The notes under the pieces are model-generated. The model worked only from the letters and a program-made list of their open reading frames with translations. It searched no databases and was not told where the DNA came from. Source: Kingella pumchi (lineage in GTDB: Bacteria > Pseudomonadota > Gammaproteobacteria > Burkholderiales > Neisseriaceae). From it: a stretch of DNA of 64,000 nucleotides. Positions 32,011 to 40,222 of the stretch are shown here, piece by piece; the stretch's first letter is position 1; each line of letters opens with the position of its first letter. The translations under genes and the position numbers were made by a program. The stretch lies in the NCBI RefSeq assembly GCF_022288825.1, contig NZ_JAKOOW010000025.1:38143-102142 (forward strand), written 5' to 3'.

Positions 32011-34164
32011 ATGCTCACCGAACTCGAAAAAAACGCCATCCGCGACCACTACCGTACCCTGGCCGACAACCTGCCCAATTTCCGCCCGCGCGCCGCCCAG
32101 CGCGAGATGATTGCGGCGGTGGCCAACGCTTTTTCGCGCACCCTGACCGCCGAGGGCGGGGCAGGGCAGCCTGAAAACGGCGAGGCGCCCCGTCGCGAGG
32201 GCGAGAGCATTGTGGTGGTGGAAGGGCCGACCGGCGTCGGCAAGTCGCTGGCCTATCTGTTGGCCGGCGGCATTATGGCGCAGACGCGCGGCAAGCGGCT
32301 GGTGGTCTCCAGCGCCACCGTTGCCCTGCAGGAGCAGCTGGTCGGCCGCGATTTGCCCTTTGTGGTGGCCAACAGCGGGCTGGAATTGACTTTTTCGCTG
32401 GCCAAAGGGCGCGGCCGCTATCTCTGCCCCTACCGGCTCTACCAGCTGACGCAGAACAACGCCCAGCAGAGCCTGGCCGGTTTTGAAGCGCCGGCGGTGC
32501 TGTGGGACAAAAAACCGAAGCCGGAAGATTTGGCGCTGCTGCACGAAATCGCCGATCGCTTTTCCCGCCGCGAATTTAACGGCGACCGCGACGAGTGGCC
32601 GGATAAAATCGACGATGCGTTGTGGCAGAAAGTGAGCAACGACAACCACGGCTGCCTGAAATCCGCCTGCCCAAACCGCGCCGAATGCCCGTTTTATCTG
32701 GCGCGCGACACGCTGGACAAGGCTGATGTGGTGGTGGCCAACCACGATTTGCTGATGGTGGACATCAATATGGGCGGCGGCGTGATTCTGCCGGCGCCGG
32801 AAAACAGCTTCTACTGCATCGACGAAGCCCACCACCTGCCGAAAAAGGCGCTCAACCAGTTTGCCGCCGAGCATTCGTGGCTGCAGGCGGTGTGGCTGGC
32901 GGAAAAACTGCCGCAGCAGAGCAGCAAAATTGCCGCGCTGTGCGACAAAGACGAATTGGCGATGCTGGCCGACGAAGCGGCGGAAGGTCTGCTCGAAGCG
33001 CTCAACGAATGGCAGTTCCACCTGACAGACGAGCCGGATTTGCAGGACAAGGGCGACGGCCGCGAAAGCGTGTGGCTGTGGGAAGACGGCGAGATTCCCG
33101 AACATGTGCAGACGCTGGTGTCCAACAGCCACATCTGCGCGCAGGCGCTGCTCAAGCACGTTTGCGGCCTGCGCGACGCCCTGGCCGCCGCCCGCCGTGA
33201 CAAAGAACAAAACGCCGCCCAAATCGATCGCACCGCCAGCGAGTTCGGCGTTTTCGTCGCCCGCGCCGAGCAGGTGGCGGCGGTGTGGGAGTTGCTGGCC
33301 GCCACCCGCAGCGACGACAAAGAAGCGCCGCTGGCCAAGTGGATTGCCTGCCGCCGCGACGACAAGGCCGACTGGATATTTCACGCCAGCCCCATCAGCA
33401 GCGCGTCGGCGCTGGCAAACGGCCTGTGGCGGCGGGCGGCAGGCGCGCTGCTGACATCGGCCACTTTGCAGTCGCTGGGCAGCTTCGATCTGCTGCTGCG
33501 CCAAACCGGCTTAAGCTGGCTGCCGCAAACCACCACGCTGGCGCTGCAAAGCCCCTTCGATTTTGCCAAGCAGGGCGAACTGTATCTGCCGCCTTTGACT
33601 GCCAGCCCGAAAAACCCCGCCGCCCATACCGACGAAATCGTCGCCTGGCTGCCCAAGCTCGTCAGCGACAGCGAAGCGGTGGGCACGCTGGTGCTGTTTT
33701 CCTCGCGCAAGCAGATGCAGGAAGTGGCTTTCAGGCTGCCTGAAAGCTATCTGCCGCTGCTGTTGGTGCAGGGCGAGCAGTCGAAAGCCTCGCTGCTGGC
33801 GCAGCACCGCGAAGCGCTCTCTGCCGGCCGGCCGAGCATTATTTTCGGGCTCGACAGCTTTGCCGAAGGCCTGGATCTGCCGGGCGAAGCCTGCGTGCAC
33901 GTGATTATCGCCAAGCTGCCCTTCGCCATGCCCGACAATCCCATCGAGAAAACCCAGAGCCGCTGGATCGAGCAGCGCGGCGGCCGGCCGTTTATCGAAA
34001 TCACCGTGCCCGAAGCCAGCATCAAGCTGATTCAGGCCGTCGGCCGGCTGATTCGCACCGAACAGGACTACGGCCGCATCACCATACTCGACTCGCGCAT
34101 CAAAACCCAGCAGTACGGCCGCCAGATGCTCGCCTGCCTGCCGCCGTTTAAGCGCATAGGCTAG
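32011..34164 (+). CDS. dinG: ATP-dependent DNA helicase DinG
   Basis: XPD-like superfamily 2 helicase with an iron-sulfur cluster, 717 residues from the chosen ATG. Walker A is GPTGVGKS at 72-79; the cluster cysteines are 139, 215, 220 and 226; the DEAH box is at 271-274. It resolves R-loops and damaged replication intermediates. The frame is open from 31921, but MLTELEKNAIRDHYR is the proper N-terminus. Two uptake sequences are translated (GQPENGEA, AFRLPESY); the second is a perfect palindrome. Confidence 0.95.
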   Translation: MLTELEKNAIRDHYRTLADNLPNFRPRAAQREMIAAVANAFSRTLTAEGGAGQPENGEAPRREGESIVVVEGPTGVGKSLAYLLAGGIMAQTRGKRLVVSSATVALQEQLVGRDLPFVVANSGLELTFSLAKGRGRYLCPYRLYQLTQNNAQQSLAGFEAPAVLWDKKPKPEDLALLHEIADRFSRREFNGDRDEWPDKIDDALWQKVSNDNHGCLKSACPNRAECPFYLARDTLDKADVVVANHDLLMVDINMGGGVILPAPENSFYCIDEAHHLPKKALNQFAAEHSWLQAVWLAEKLPQQSSKIAALCDKDELAMLADEAAEGLLEALNEWQFHLTDEPDLQDKGDGRESVWLWEDGEIPEHVQTLVSNSHICAQALLKHVCGLRDALAAARRDKEQNAAQIDRTASEFGVFVARAEQVAAVWELLAATRSDDKEAPLAKWIACRRDDKADWIFHASPISSASALANGLWRRAAGALLTSATLQSLGSFDLLLRQTGLSWLPQTTTLALQSPFDFAKQGELYLPPLTASPKNPAAHTDEIVAWLPKLVSDSEAVGTLVLFSSRKQMQEVAFRLPESYLPLLLVQGEQSKASLLAQHREALSAGRPSIIFGLDSFAEGLDLPGEACVHVIIAKLPFAMPDNPIEKTQSRWIEQRGGRPFIEITVPEASIKLIQAVGRLIRTEQDYGRITILDSRIKTQQYGRQMLACLPPFKRIG

Positions 34165-34263
34165 GGCGGTGTTCTGCTTGTGCTAGGGCAGCCTGAAAAG
34201 CAGAATCTGCGAAAGGCAGCCTGAAAAAACGCTGTCATTAGCTTACGCAAGTCCGCTACGCCA

Positions 34264-34365
34264 CCCCCCGCGCAGGCGGGAATCTTGCTTGGCTTGGCGT
34301 TTAATAATATCTGGAGAAACAAACCATTGCCGAAGTTCCGACAAGATTCCCGCCTGCGCGGGAAT
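34264..34365. mobile_element. dRS3-like repeat pair with intervening spacer (NIME-like)
   Basis: The right end, ATTCCCGCCTGCGCGGGAAT at 34346-34365, matches the neisserial dRS3 consensus ATTCCC-N8-GGGAAT. The left end at 34264-34283 is an inverted, degenerate half (GCGCAGGCGGGAAT kept). Between them are about 62 bases of non-coding, A/T-richer sequence. This is the layout of neisserial intergenic mosaic elements. Confidence 0.8.
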
Positions 34366-34453
34366 GACGTTATTTGGAGTAATTGGGTTTGGAGCCATTT
34401 GGGCTTCTGCCCAACTTTCAGGCTGCCTTGCCCGTGCCGGTTTCGCCCCATAC

Positions 34454-34497
34454 AAAAGCAGCCTGAAAACCCTTTGACAGGTTTTCAGGCTGCTTTT
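34454..34497. terminator. Bidirectional DUS terminator between dinG and rplI
   Basis: AAAAGCAGCCTGAAAACC faces its complement across an 8-base loop, with A- and T-runs on either side. It suits both converging genes. Confidence 0.72.
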
Positions 34498-34514
34498 TGA
34501 GTTTGCGCTGCAGA

Positions 34515-34967
34515 TTAGGCGGCGGCGGGTACCACGGCAACGGTGATGTTGGCAACGGCATCGGCGTGCAGCGCCACTTCCACTTCGTATTCGCCGACTG
34601 CTTTGAGCGGGCCGTTCGGCAGGCGGACGTTGGCTTTAACGGCTTCTACGCCGGCGGCAACGATGGCGGCGGCGATGTCGGCATTGGTTACGGAACCGAA
34701 CAGACGGCCGTCCACGCCGGCTTTCTGGGCGATGGTAATGGTTTGGCCGTCGAGTTTCTGCTGGCGTGCCTGGGCGTCGGCCAGAGCCGCTGCCTGTTTG
34801 GCTTCCAGTTCGGCGCGGCGCGCTTCAAACTCTTTCAGGTTGGCTTCGGTCGCGCGTTTGGCTTTGCCTTGCGGGATCAGAAAGTTGCGGGCATAACCGT
34901 TTTTCACGGTTACTACGTCGCCAAGGCTGCCCAAAGCTGCGACTCTTTCCAGAAGGATAATTTGCAT
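34515..34967 (-). CDS. rplI: 50S ribosomal protein L9
   Basis: Two-domain ribosomal protein of 150 residues beginning MQIILLERVAALGSLGDVVTVKNGYARNFL-type sequence, with the long central helix rich in A, E, K, R. It is last in the rpsF-priB-rpsR-rplI operon, 15 bases after rpsR. Confidence 0.97.
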   Translation of the reverse strand: MQIILLERVAALGSLGDVVTVKNGYARNFLIPQGKAKRATEANLKEFEARRAELEAKQAAALADAQARQQKLDGQTITIAQKAGVDGRLFGSVTNADIAAAIVAAGVEAVKANVRLPNGPLKAVGEYEVEVALHADAVANITVAVVPAAA

Positions 34968-34982
34968 GGTTCGGACTCCTGA

Positions 34983-35213
34983 TTATTTGTGTTGGTCGGT
35001 GTAGGGCAGCAAGGCCAGGAAACGGGCGCGTTTCACGGCTACGGCCAGCTGGCGCTGGTAGTGGGCTTTGGTGCCGGTGATGCGGGCGGGGATGATTTTG
35101 CCGTTTTCGGTGATGAAGTCTTTCAGCAATTCAACCTGTTTGTAATCCACTTCTTGGATTTTTTCTGCCGTAAAGCGGCAGTATTTTCTGCGTTTGAATG
35201 TTTGACGAGCCAT
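34983..35213 (-). CDS. rpsR: 30S ribosomal protein S18
   Basis: A 76-residue protein beginning MARQTFKRRKYCRFTAEK and containing ARITGTKAHYQRQL, unmistakable S18. It follows priB after 5 bases and precedes rplI in the classic rpsF-priB-rpsR-rplI cluster. Confidence 0.97.
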   Translation of the reverse strand: MARQTFKRRKYCRFTAEKIQEVDYKQVELLKDFITENGKIIPARITGTKAHYQRQLAVAVKRARFLALLPYTDQHK

Positions 35214-35218
35214 TGTCG

Positions 35219-35515
35219 TTAACCTTTATGTGTTTGAATATGTTGGATGCGCAACACGGGATAATGGGTTTTCAGGCTGCGTTGGGCGAGAAATCCCGCC
35301 ACGTCCACCTGTTCGCCCTCGCGGTGCTGCCATGCTTGGGCGTCCGAGCCGATGATTTTGCCGGCCAGTTCGAATTTGGCCAGATAGGGCGAGCCGTTGT
35401 CCTGCTGCCAAGATTCGTGGCTGAGCACCACATCCAGCACCGGCACGCCGGCGGGGGTGTAGCGCAGGGCGCCAACTTTGTGCAAAACCGCGCTCAGACG
35501 GAAAGTATTTTCCAA
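35219..35515 (-). CDS. priB: Primosomal replication protein N
   Basis: A 98-residue OB-fold protein of the PriA-dependent replication restart pathway. It begins NTFRLSAVLHKVGALRYTPAG and has GVPVLDVVLSHESWQQD and VDVAGFLAQ, typical PriB. It starts one base after the rpsF stop and 5 bases before rpsR, its usual position. Confidence 0.93.
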   Translation of the reverse strand: MENTFRLSAVLHKVGALRYTPAGVPVLDVVLSHESWQQDNGSPYLAKFELAGKIIGSDAQAWQHREGEQVDVAGFLAQRSLKTHYPVLRIQHIQTHKG

Positions 35516-35516
35516 A

Positions 35517-35900
35517 TCAGGATTCTGCGCTTTCAGCAGAAGCGGGAGCTGTGGTTTCGCCGCTCAGCAGGTTTTTGGATTTTTCTTCTTTCATCATCGG
35601 AGAAGCCTCGGTAACGGCGGCTTTCTTCTGGATGGTCAGATGGCGCAGTACCGCGTCGTTGAAGCGGAAGGCGGTTTCCAGCTCTTCCAAAACGGCGGGG
35701 GTGGTTTCGATGTTCATCAGAACATAGTGCGCTTTGTGGATTTTGTTGATGGGGTAGGCCAGCTGGCGGCGGCCCCAGTCTTCCAAGCGGTGGATGTTGC
35801 CCTGGTTTTCGCTGATCAGGGTTTTGTAGCGTTCGATCATCGCAGGCACTTGCTCGCTCTGGTCAGGATGAACGATAAACACGATCTCATAATGACGCAT
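35517..35900 (-). CDS. rpsF: 30S ribosomal protein S6
   Basis: First gene of the operon, 127 residues. The first 95 are standard S6 (MRHYEIVFIVHPDQSEQV, WGRRQLAYPINKIHKAHYVL). The C-terminus is a long acidic, Ser/Ala-rich tail (ETTAPASAESAES) that many bacteria carry and modify. RBS AAGGAGACAAC. The promoter is at 35973-36001. Confidence 0.97.
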   Translation of the reverse strand: MRHYEIVFIVHPDQSEQVPAMIERYKTLISENQGNIHRLEDWGRRQLAYPINKIHKAHYVLMNIETTPAVLEELETAFRFNDAVLRHLTIQKKAAVTEASPMMKEEKSKNLLSGETTAPASAESAES

Positions 35901-35972
35901 GTTGTCTCCTTACGGTTTAAAAACAGCCTTCAGCCATGCGGGCGCGTGAAGGCAAGGTTGGCAAAGCCGCGC

Positions 35973-36001
35973 ATTATAGTCCGTGCGTTTGTGGCGGGCA
36001 A
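35973..36001 (-). promoter_or_regulatory. Promoter of rpsF-priB-rpsR-rplI
   Basis: On the minus strand, TTGCCC, a 17-base spacer and a perfect TATAAT, the same pair as the rpmB promoter. It lies about 75 bases upstream of rpsF. Confidence 0.78.
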
Positions 36002-36101
36002 GTTTTGCGTGGTTTTTCAGGCAGCCTGAAAGGGTTTCAGGCTGCTTTGGGCGTTTGCAAAGACGGCTGCGGCGCTTGCCGCTGCGTTTCAGGCTGCCCG
36101 T

Positions 36102-36926
36102 TTAATGCTGGCAGCCGGCGCAGAAAAAAGTGCCGCGCTGGCCGAGTACGGTTTTTTCGATATGGCCGCCGCAGCGCGGGCAGACTTGCCCCTGGCGGCC
36201 GTAAACGGCGTATTCCTGCTGGAAATAGCCGCTGTGGCCGCTGCTGTCGGTGAAGTCGCGCAGGGTGCTGCCGCCGGCGGCGATGGCGCGCTCGAGCACG
36301 GTTTTGATGCAGCTGGCCAGCATTTCGCATTCTTCGGCGCTTAAGGAATTGGCGGCGCGGTCGGGGCGGATGCCGGCGGCAAACAGGCTTTCGTTGGCGT
36401 AGATATTGCCGACGCCAACGACCACGGCGTTGTCCATCAGCGCGGTTTTGACCGGCCGTTTCAGGCTGCTTAGGCGCCGGTGCAGATAGCTGCCGTCAAA
36501 TTCGTCCGTCAGCGGCTCCGGCCCCAGCGCGGCGAGCAACGGGTGGTGTTCGGCGGCGCCGGCAAACCACAGCACCAGGCCGAAACGGCGCGGGTCGCGG
36601 TAGCGCAGCACGGTGCCGTCGCTAAAGGCGATGTCCAGATGGTCGTGCTTTTGCGGCTCGGGGTGCGGCGCATCGGGCAGCAGGATTTTCAGGCTGCCCG
36701 ACATGCCCAGATGGATCAGCAGCACGCCGGTGGCAAAACGGATCAGCAGGTATTTGGCGCGGCGACTGCATTCGAGCACCGTTTCGCCGGCCAGCGTGGC
36801 GCCGAGTGTTTCAGGAACAGGCTGGCGCAGCTTGGCCTGGCGCACGGTAACGGCGGCGACGGTGCGTCCTTCGATATGCGGCGCAACGCCGCGCAGCACG
36901 GTTTCGACTTCCGGCAGTTCGGGCAT
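36102..36926 (-). CDS. mutM: Formamidopyrimidine-DNA glycosylase
   Basis: Removes 8-oxoguanine and Fapy lesions. The 274-residue enzyme must begin PELPEVET, because the proline after the start Met is the nucleophile; ATG 36926 provides it, although the frame is open to 37028. The C-terminal zinc finger has cysteines at 249, 252, 269 and 272 (CPRC...CAGC). DUS-type sequence is translated as GSLKILL. Confidence 0.97.
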   Translation of the reverse strand: MPELPEVETVLRGVAPHIEGRTVAAVTVRQAKLRQPVPETLGATLAGETVLECSRRAKYLLIRFATGVLLIHLGMSGSLKILLPDAPHPEPQKHDHLDIAFSDGTVLRYRDPRRFGLVLWFAGAAEHHPLLAALGPEPLTDEFDGSYLHRRLSSLKRPVKTALMDNAVVVGVGNIYANESLFAAGIRPDRAANSLSAEECEMLASCIKTVLERAIAAGGSTLRDFTDSSGHSGYFQQEYAVYGRQGQVCPRCGGHIEKTVLGQRGTFFCAGCQH

Positions 36927-37225
36927 GGTTTTCTTTCTGAATAAATGGCGCGGGCAAAAGCAAAAACGGTTTTCAGGCTGCTTTCGGATTTGCATCGATA
37001 CGGACGGTACAGGCAGCCTGAAAGCCAAAAAACGCGCGAAACAAAGTTTCAGGCTGCCTGCCGTGCTCTTATTGTAACAAGCGCGGCGGGCGGGGAAGAA
37101 ACCGCGGTGCGCTTGGCGGCGGGGTGGAAAGACTTTTCAGGCTGCTTTTGCCGGCGATGGTGGCGACGGCTGCGGCTTATGTTAAAGTAGCGCCTTTTTC
37201 GCCGAGCCCTTGTGAGGATATGCCC

Positions 37226-39046
37226 ATGCCTGCTTCCCGCCGATATTTGAAACCTGCCTGCCTGATGCTGCTGCTGGCGTTTTCAGGCAGCCTGAAAGCC
37301 CAAACTGCCGATAGCGGCGAGAAGGTTTACCGGCCGTCGGTAAAAATCCGCTATTCCGAAGAGGAAAAGGCGGCGGAAGTGGCGCGGCGCGGTGCGATTG
37401 TCGATCACACCCAATATCTGTTTGCGCTGCTGTCGGCCGAAATCGCGCTGAACAAAGGCGACATTACCAGCGCCATCGGCACCTATCTGCATGTGCTGCG
37501 CGAAACACACGACCCGCAGGTGGCCGAACGGGCGATGGAATTGTCGATTTCCGTGCGCGCCTATCCGGTGGCCGACGCGGTGTACAAAAAATGGCTGGAA
37601 ACCAAGCCGGAAGCCACGCCGGAGCACCGCCGTCTGACTTGGATCCACGCGCTCTCGCAAGGCGAGTGGGACGCCGTGCTGGCCGGCATGCCGCAGGTGA
37701 TGGAAGAGGCCGGTGAAGAGCGGCGGCCGAAACTTTTTGTACTGTTGACGCAGATGGGCGCCGCTAATCCCGACCTGTTGGCCAAAGGCGGCGATGCCGT
37801 TGCCAAAACCGTGAGCCGTTACGACACCCTGCCCGAGGCGCTGATTGCCGATCTGCTGTTTCACAGCGATGCCAAAGGCAAAGAGCAGGCGGCGGCGGAT
37901 TTGAAAAAGCTGTCCGCGCTTGACGTGCCGCCGGCGCTGTTTGCCGTGATCGATGCCGTGGCGCGCATCAACGGCGAGCCGTTCAAAAAGTTTTTCGACG
38001 GCGCGGAAAAGCAGGAACTGAAACGCGAATGGCGTCTGCTGGAAGTGGACGTGCTGACCCGCAGCGGCGATTACGCCAAAGCCAACCGCCGCCTGCAAAA
38101 GCTGCTGGGCGACGCGCCCAGCGCCCAGCTTTATCTTCAGGCTGCCGGTTTGGCCAAAGAGCGCAAAAGCCCGATGAACACCGTGCTGGGCTATATCGAA
38201 AAAGCCTACCAGAGCGGCACCGACGAAGAAAAATCCCGTGCTGCGCTGCTGGCTTCGACCATGCTGTGGGGCGAAGACCGCTATGTTGAGGCGGAAAAAT
38301 GGGCGAAAAAAATCACCAACCGCGAATACCGTTTCGACCGCGCCGTGCTGCTGGCCAATCTGGCCGGCTCGCAAAAACAGTGGCCGCGCGTCAAACTGCT
38401 GGTGCAGCAGGCCAAGAAAATGCCCGAAAAGAGCGGCCGTTTCTTTGAAGCCAAAGACTTGGACGGTGCCTATATCTCCGCCGTCAGCGAATCGCAGCCG
38501 CCGGCGCAGGCCGTGCAGACGCTGGGCGCCCTGATTGCCCAGGCCGAGCGCAGCCGCCCAGGCACCGAGCGCAACCGCTATCTGGGCATGCTGCTGCTGC
38601 AGCGCGGCCTGATTTACAGCGACAAGCTCAAGCAAAACGCCAAAGCCATCGCCGATTTCCGCCGCAATCTCGAACTCAACCCCGGCAGCGCCGAAGCGCA
38701 AAACTCGCTCGGTTACACCCTGCTCGAAAGTGGCACGGGCAATGTGGACGAAGCCTTCAAGCTGATCCAGAGCGCCTACCGCCAGCGTCCCGACAGCGTG
38801 GAAATCAACGACAGTATGGGCTGGGCTTACTTCAAAAAAGGCGATGCCGAAAACGCGCTGCCCTATCTGGAATACGCCTACCGCAACAAAAAAGACCCCG
38901 AAGTTGCCGCCCATTTGGGCGAGGCTTATTGGGCGCTGGAGCAAAAAGAGCGCGCCCGCGAAGTATGGCGCGAAGGCTGGCAGAAAGACCCCAAACACGC
39001 CGTGTTGGCCGCCGTGCTGAAAAAATACGGCATCGTTTTCAAATAA
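37226..39046 (+). CDS. Exported TPR-repeat protein
   Basis: A 606-residue protein with a signal peptide (MPASRRYLKPACLMLLLAFS) and a long series of tetratricopeptide repeats, best seen near the C-terminus (AKAIADFRRNLELNPGSAEA, GWAYFKKGDAENALPYLEYA). The start is ATG 37226, 8 bases after GAGG; ATG 37220 is too close to that site. The signal-peptidase region GSLKAQ is encoded by an uptake sequence. It probably acts in the periplasm or at the outer membrane as a scaffold; no partner is evident. Confidence 0.9.
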   Translation: MPASRRYLKPACLMLLLAFSGSLKAQTADSGEKVYRPSVKIRYSEEEKAAEVARRGAIVDHTQYLFALLSAEIALNKGDITSAIGTYLHVLRETHDPQVAERAMELSISVRAYPVADAVYKKWLETKPEATPEHRRLTWIHALSQGEWDAVLAGMPQVMEEAGEERRPKLFVLLTQMGAANPDLLAKGGDAVAKTVSRYDTLPEALIADLLFHSDAKGKEQAAADLKKLSALDVPPALFAVIDAVARINGEPFKKFFDGAEKQELKREWRLLEVDVLTRSGDYAKANRRLQKLLGDAPSAQLYLQAAGLAKERKSPMNTVLGYIEKAYQSGTDEEKSRAALLASTMLWGEDRYVEAEKWAKKITNREYRFDRAVLLANLAGSQKQWPRVKLLVQQAKKMPEKSGRFFEAKDLDGAYISAVSESQPPAQAVQTLGALIAQAERSRPGTERNRYLGMLLLQRGLIYSDKLKQNAKAIADFRRNLELNPGSAEAQNSLGYTLLESGTGNVDEAFKLIQSAYRQRPDSVEINDSMGWAYFKKGDAENALPYLEYAYRNKKDPEVAAHLGEAYWALEQKERAREVWREGWQKDPKHAVLAAVLKKYGIVFK

Positions 39047-39215
39047 ACCGTCCCCGCCCGCGCCCGTCGTCTGCCGAGCCGGCGGGCGTTTTCCCGCCTT
39101 CTTTGGCGGCTGATTAACCGTTTTCCCGCATTTTGTTTTTTCCAAACCTGTTTGCCGTCTCGCGTGCAAGGTTCGCCGTGCCAAAGACGGCAGACAGGTT
39201 TTCAGGCTGCCTGAA

Positions 39216-39665
39216 ATGTCCTTTATCCTTTCCAAACAAGCCATTGCGGTGGCCGTGCTGCTGCTGGCCTTTGCCGGCGTGAAAACCGCCGCCGTGCTGT
39301 GGTGGCAGAACAGCCGCAGCGCCGAAGCTGCCGCCCAGCCGGTGGCCGCCTGCCGCGTCGAAGCCGGCGGCTGCCCCTTTCTCGGCAGCGCCCGTTTTCG
39401 TCTTGAAGGCGTGGGCGACGGCAAAGCGCCGTTTGCCATCCGCGCCGAGGGCGTGCCCGACAACATCGGCAGCGTCAGCGCGTCTTTCCGCATGGACGGC
39501 ATGGACATGGGGTTCAACCGCTTTGATTTGGTGCGCAACGGCAGCGGCCGCTGGCAGCTCGACAACGCCCGCCTGCCCTTCTGCGTTGCCGGCCGCCATG
39601 ACTGGATCGTCGAATGGGATGCCGACGGCCGCCGTTTTCAGGCTGCTTTTAGTACCCAGCCTTAG
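39216..39665 (+). CDS. Membrane-anchored protein, possibly FixH/YtkA-like
   Basis: A 149-residue protein with one N-terminal transmembrane segment (residues about 8-30) and an extracytoplasmic domain. SVSASFRMDGMDMGFNRFDLV with clustered Met/Asp resembles metal-handling YtkA/FixH-like modules, but I am not sure. Two or three cysteines are present (AACRVEAGGCPF, LPFCVAG). The stop codon lies in the terminal repeat of a MITE-like element, so the C-terminus may have been altered. FQAA near its end is DUS-encoded. Confidence 0.75.
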   Translation: MSFILSKQAIAVAVLLLAFAGVKTAAVLWWQNSRSAEAAAQPVAACRVEAGGCPFLGSARFRLEGVGDGKAPFAIRAEGVPDNIGSVSASFRMDGMDMGFNRFDLVRNGSGRWQLDNARLPFCVAGRHDWIVEWDADGRRFQAAFSTQP

Positions 39666-39830
39666 GGTGTGTTGACACTCAGCGTTGCGGTGGTGTTTTG
39701 GGCAAAAAATACTCGCCTGCCGCGTCAAAAATGCTCGCAAGGTGCCCAACCTTGCTGTGCTTTTTTCCTTGCATTCGGGCATTTTTTACTCAAAAAACCA
39801 CTTCGCAAGCCGAATGTCAACACACCCTAG
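39663..39830. mobile_element. MITE-like element with 18-bp terminal inverted repeats
   Basis: Ends TAGGGTGTGTTGACACTC (39663-39680) and GAATGTCAACACACCCTA (39812-39829) are inverted with one mismatch, and much of the 168-base interior pairs imperfectly too, including two blocks around AAAAAAT. No coding capacity. TA at both ends may be a target duplication. It ends the 39216 gene. Confidence 0.75.
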
Positions 39831-39938
39831 CGTCGCATATGTTTTTTAAAACTGCCCAAAAGCAGCCTGAAAACCGCCAACATGGTTTTCAGGCTGCTTT
39901 TTTGGATTTGCCCGAAGTTGCGTTTCAGGCTGCCTGTG

Positions 39939-39950
39939 ATGCCGTCTGAA
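39939..39950 (+). repeat. Lone AT-DUS (ATGCCGTCTGAA)
   Basis: An exact 12-base match to the uptake word of pathogenic Neisseria, directly followed by a king-type copy (AAGCAGCCTGAAAA). I saw no other exact copy in the window. Confidence 0.8.
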
Positions 39951-40150
39951 AAGCAGCCTGAAAACGGCAGGGCAGCCTTGTTCCCGCTTGTGGGGAAAGG
40001 CTAGGGCAGGGGCTTGTGCCGCTAAAGCAGTTCTGCGAACTGCCACCCCTACCCCGGCTCCCCCCGCGCTTGAGGCGCAGGGAAGGGGAGAAACGCTGTT
40101 TCAGACAACCTTACAGGCAGCCTGAAAGCCGGATAGTGCGGCAAAACGGC

Positions 40151-40186
40151 AAAAAAGCAGCCTGAAAATGGTTTTCAGGCTGCTTT
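40151..40186 (-). terminator. DUS terminator of the aldehyde dehydrogenase gene
   Basis: On the minus strand, AAAGCAGCCTGAAAA faces its complement with a 3-base loop, followed by TTTTTT. It lies 37 bases after the gene. Confidence 0.75.
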
Positions 40187-40222
40187 GGTGTCGGCAACGG
40201 CGCTTAAATCGCGCTCAGGCGG

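Larger units (their letters stand above)
34165..34514. other. Intergenic region, 350 bases
   Basis: Between the convergent dinG and rplI. It contains at least three DUSs, the dRS3-like pair at 34264-34365, a DUS near 34418 and a convergent DUS terminator at 34454-34497. No gene is credible. Confidence 0.75.
39831..40222. other. Intergenic region, 392 bases
   Basis: No gene. It has a DUS hairpin at about 39857-39903, the classical Neisseria DUS at 39939-39950, a block at about 39965-40103 with palindromic GCAGTT...AACTGC and purine/pyrimidine-rich arms that looks like a degenerate intergenic repeat, and the aldehyde dehydrogenase terminator. Confidence 0.7.

Noticed and set aside
37283..39565. 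760-codon open frame on the minus strand
   Set aside because: Antisense to the TPR gene and its neighbour, which have signal peptide, repeats and RBS; the antisense product has no recognisable domain.
39698..39949. 83-codon frame in the MITE-like element
   Set aside because: It is inside an imperfect palindrome and two uptake words; no ribosome site.
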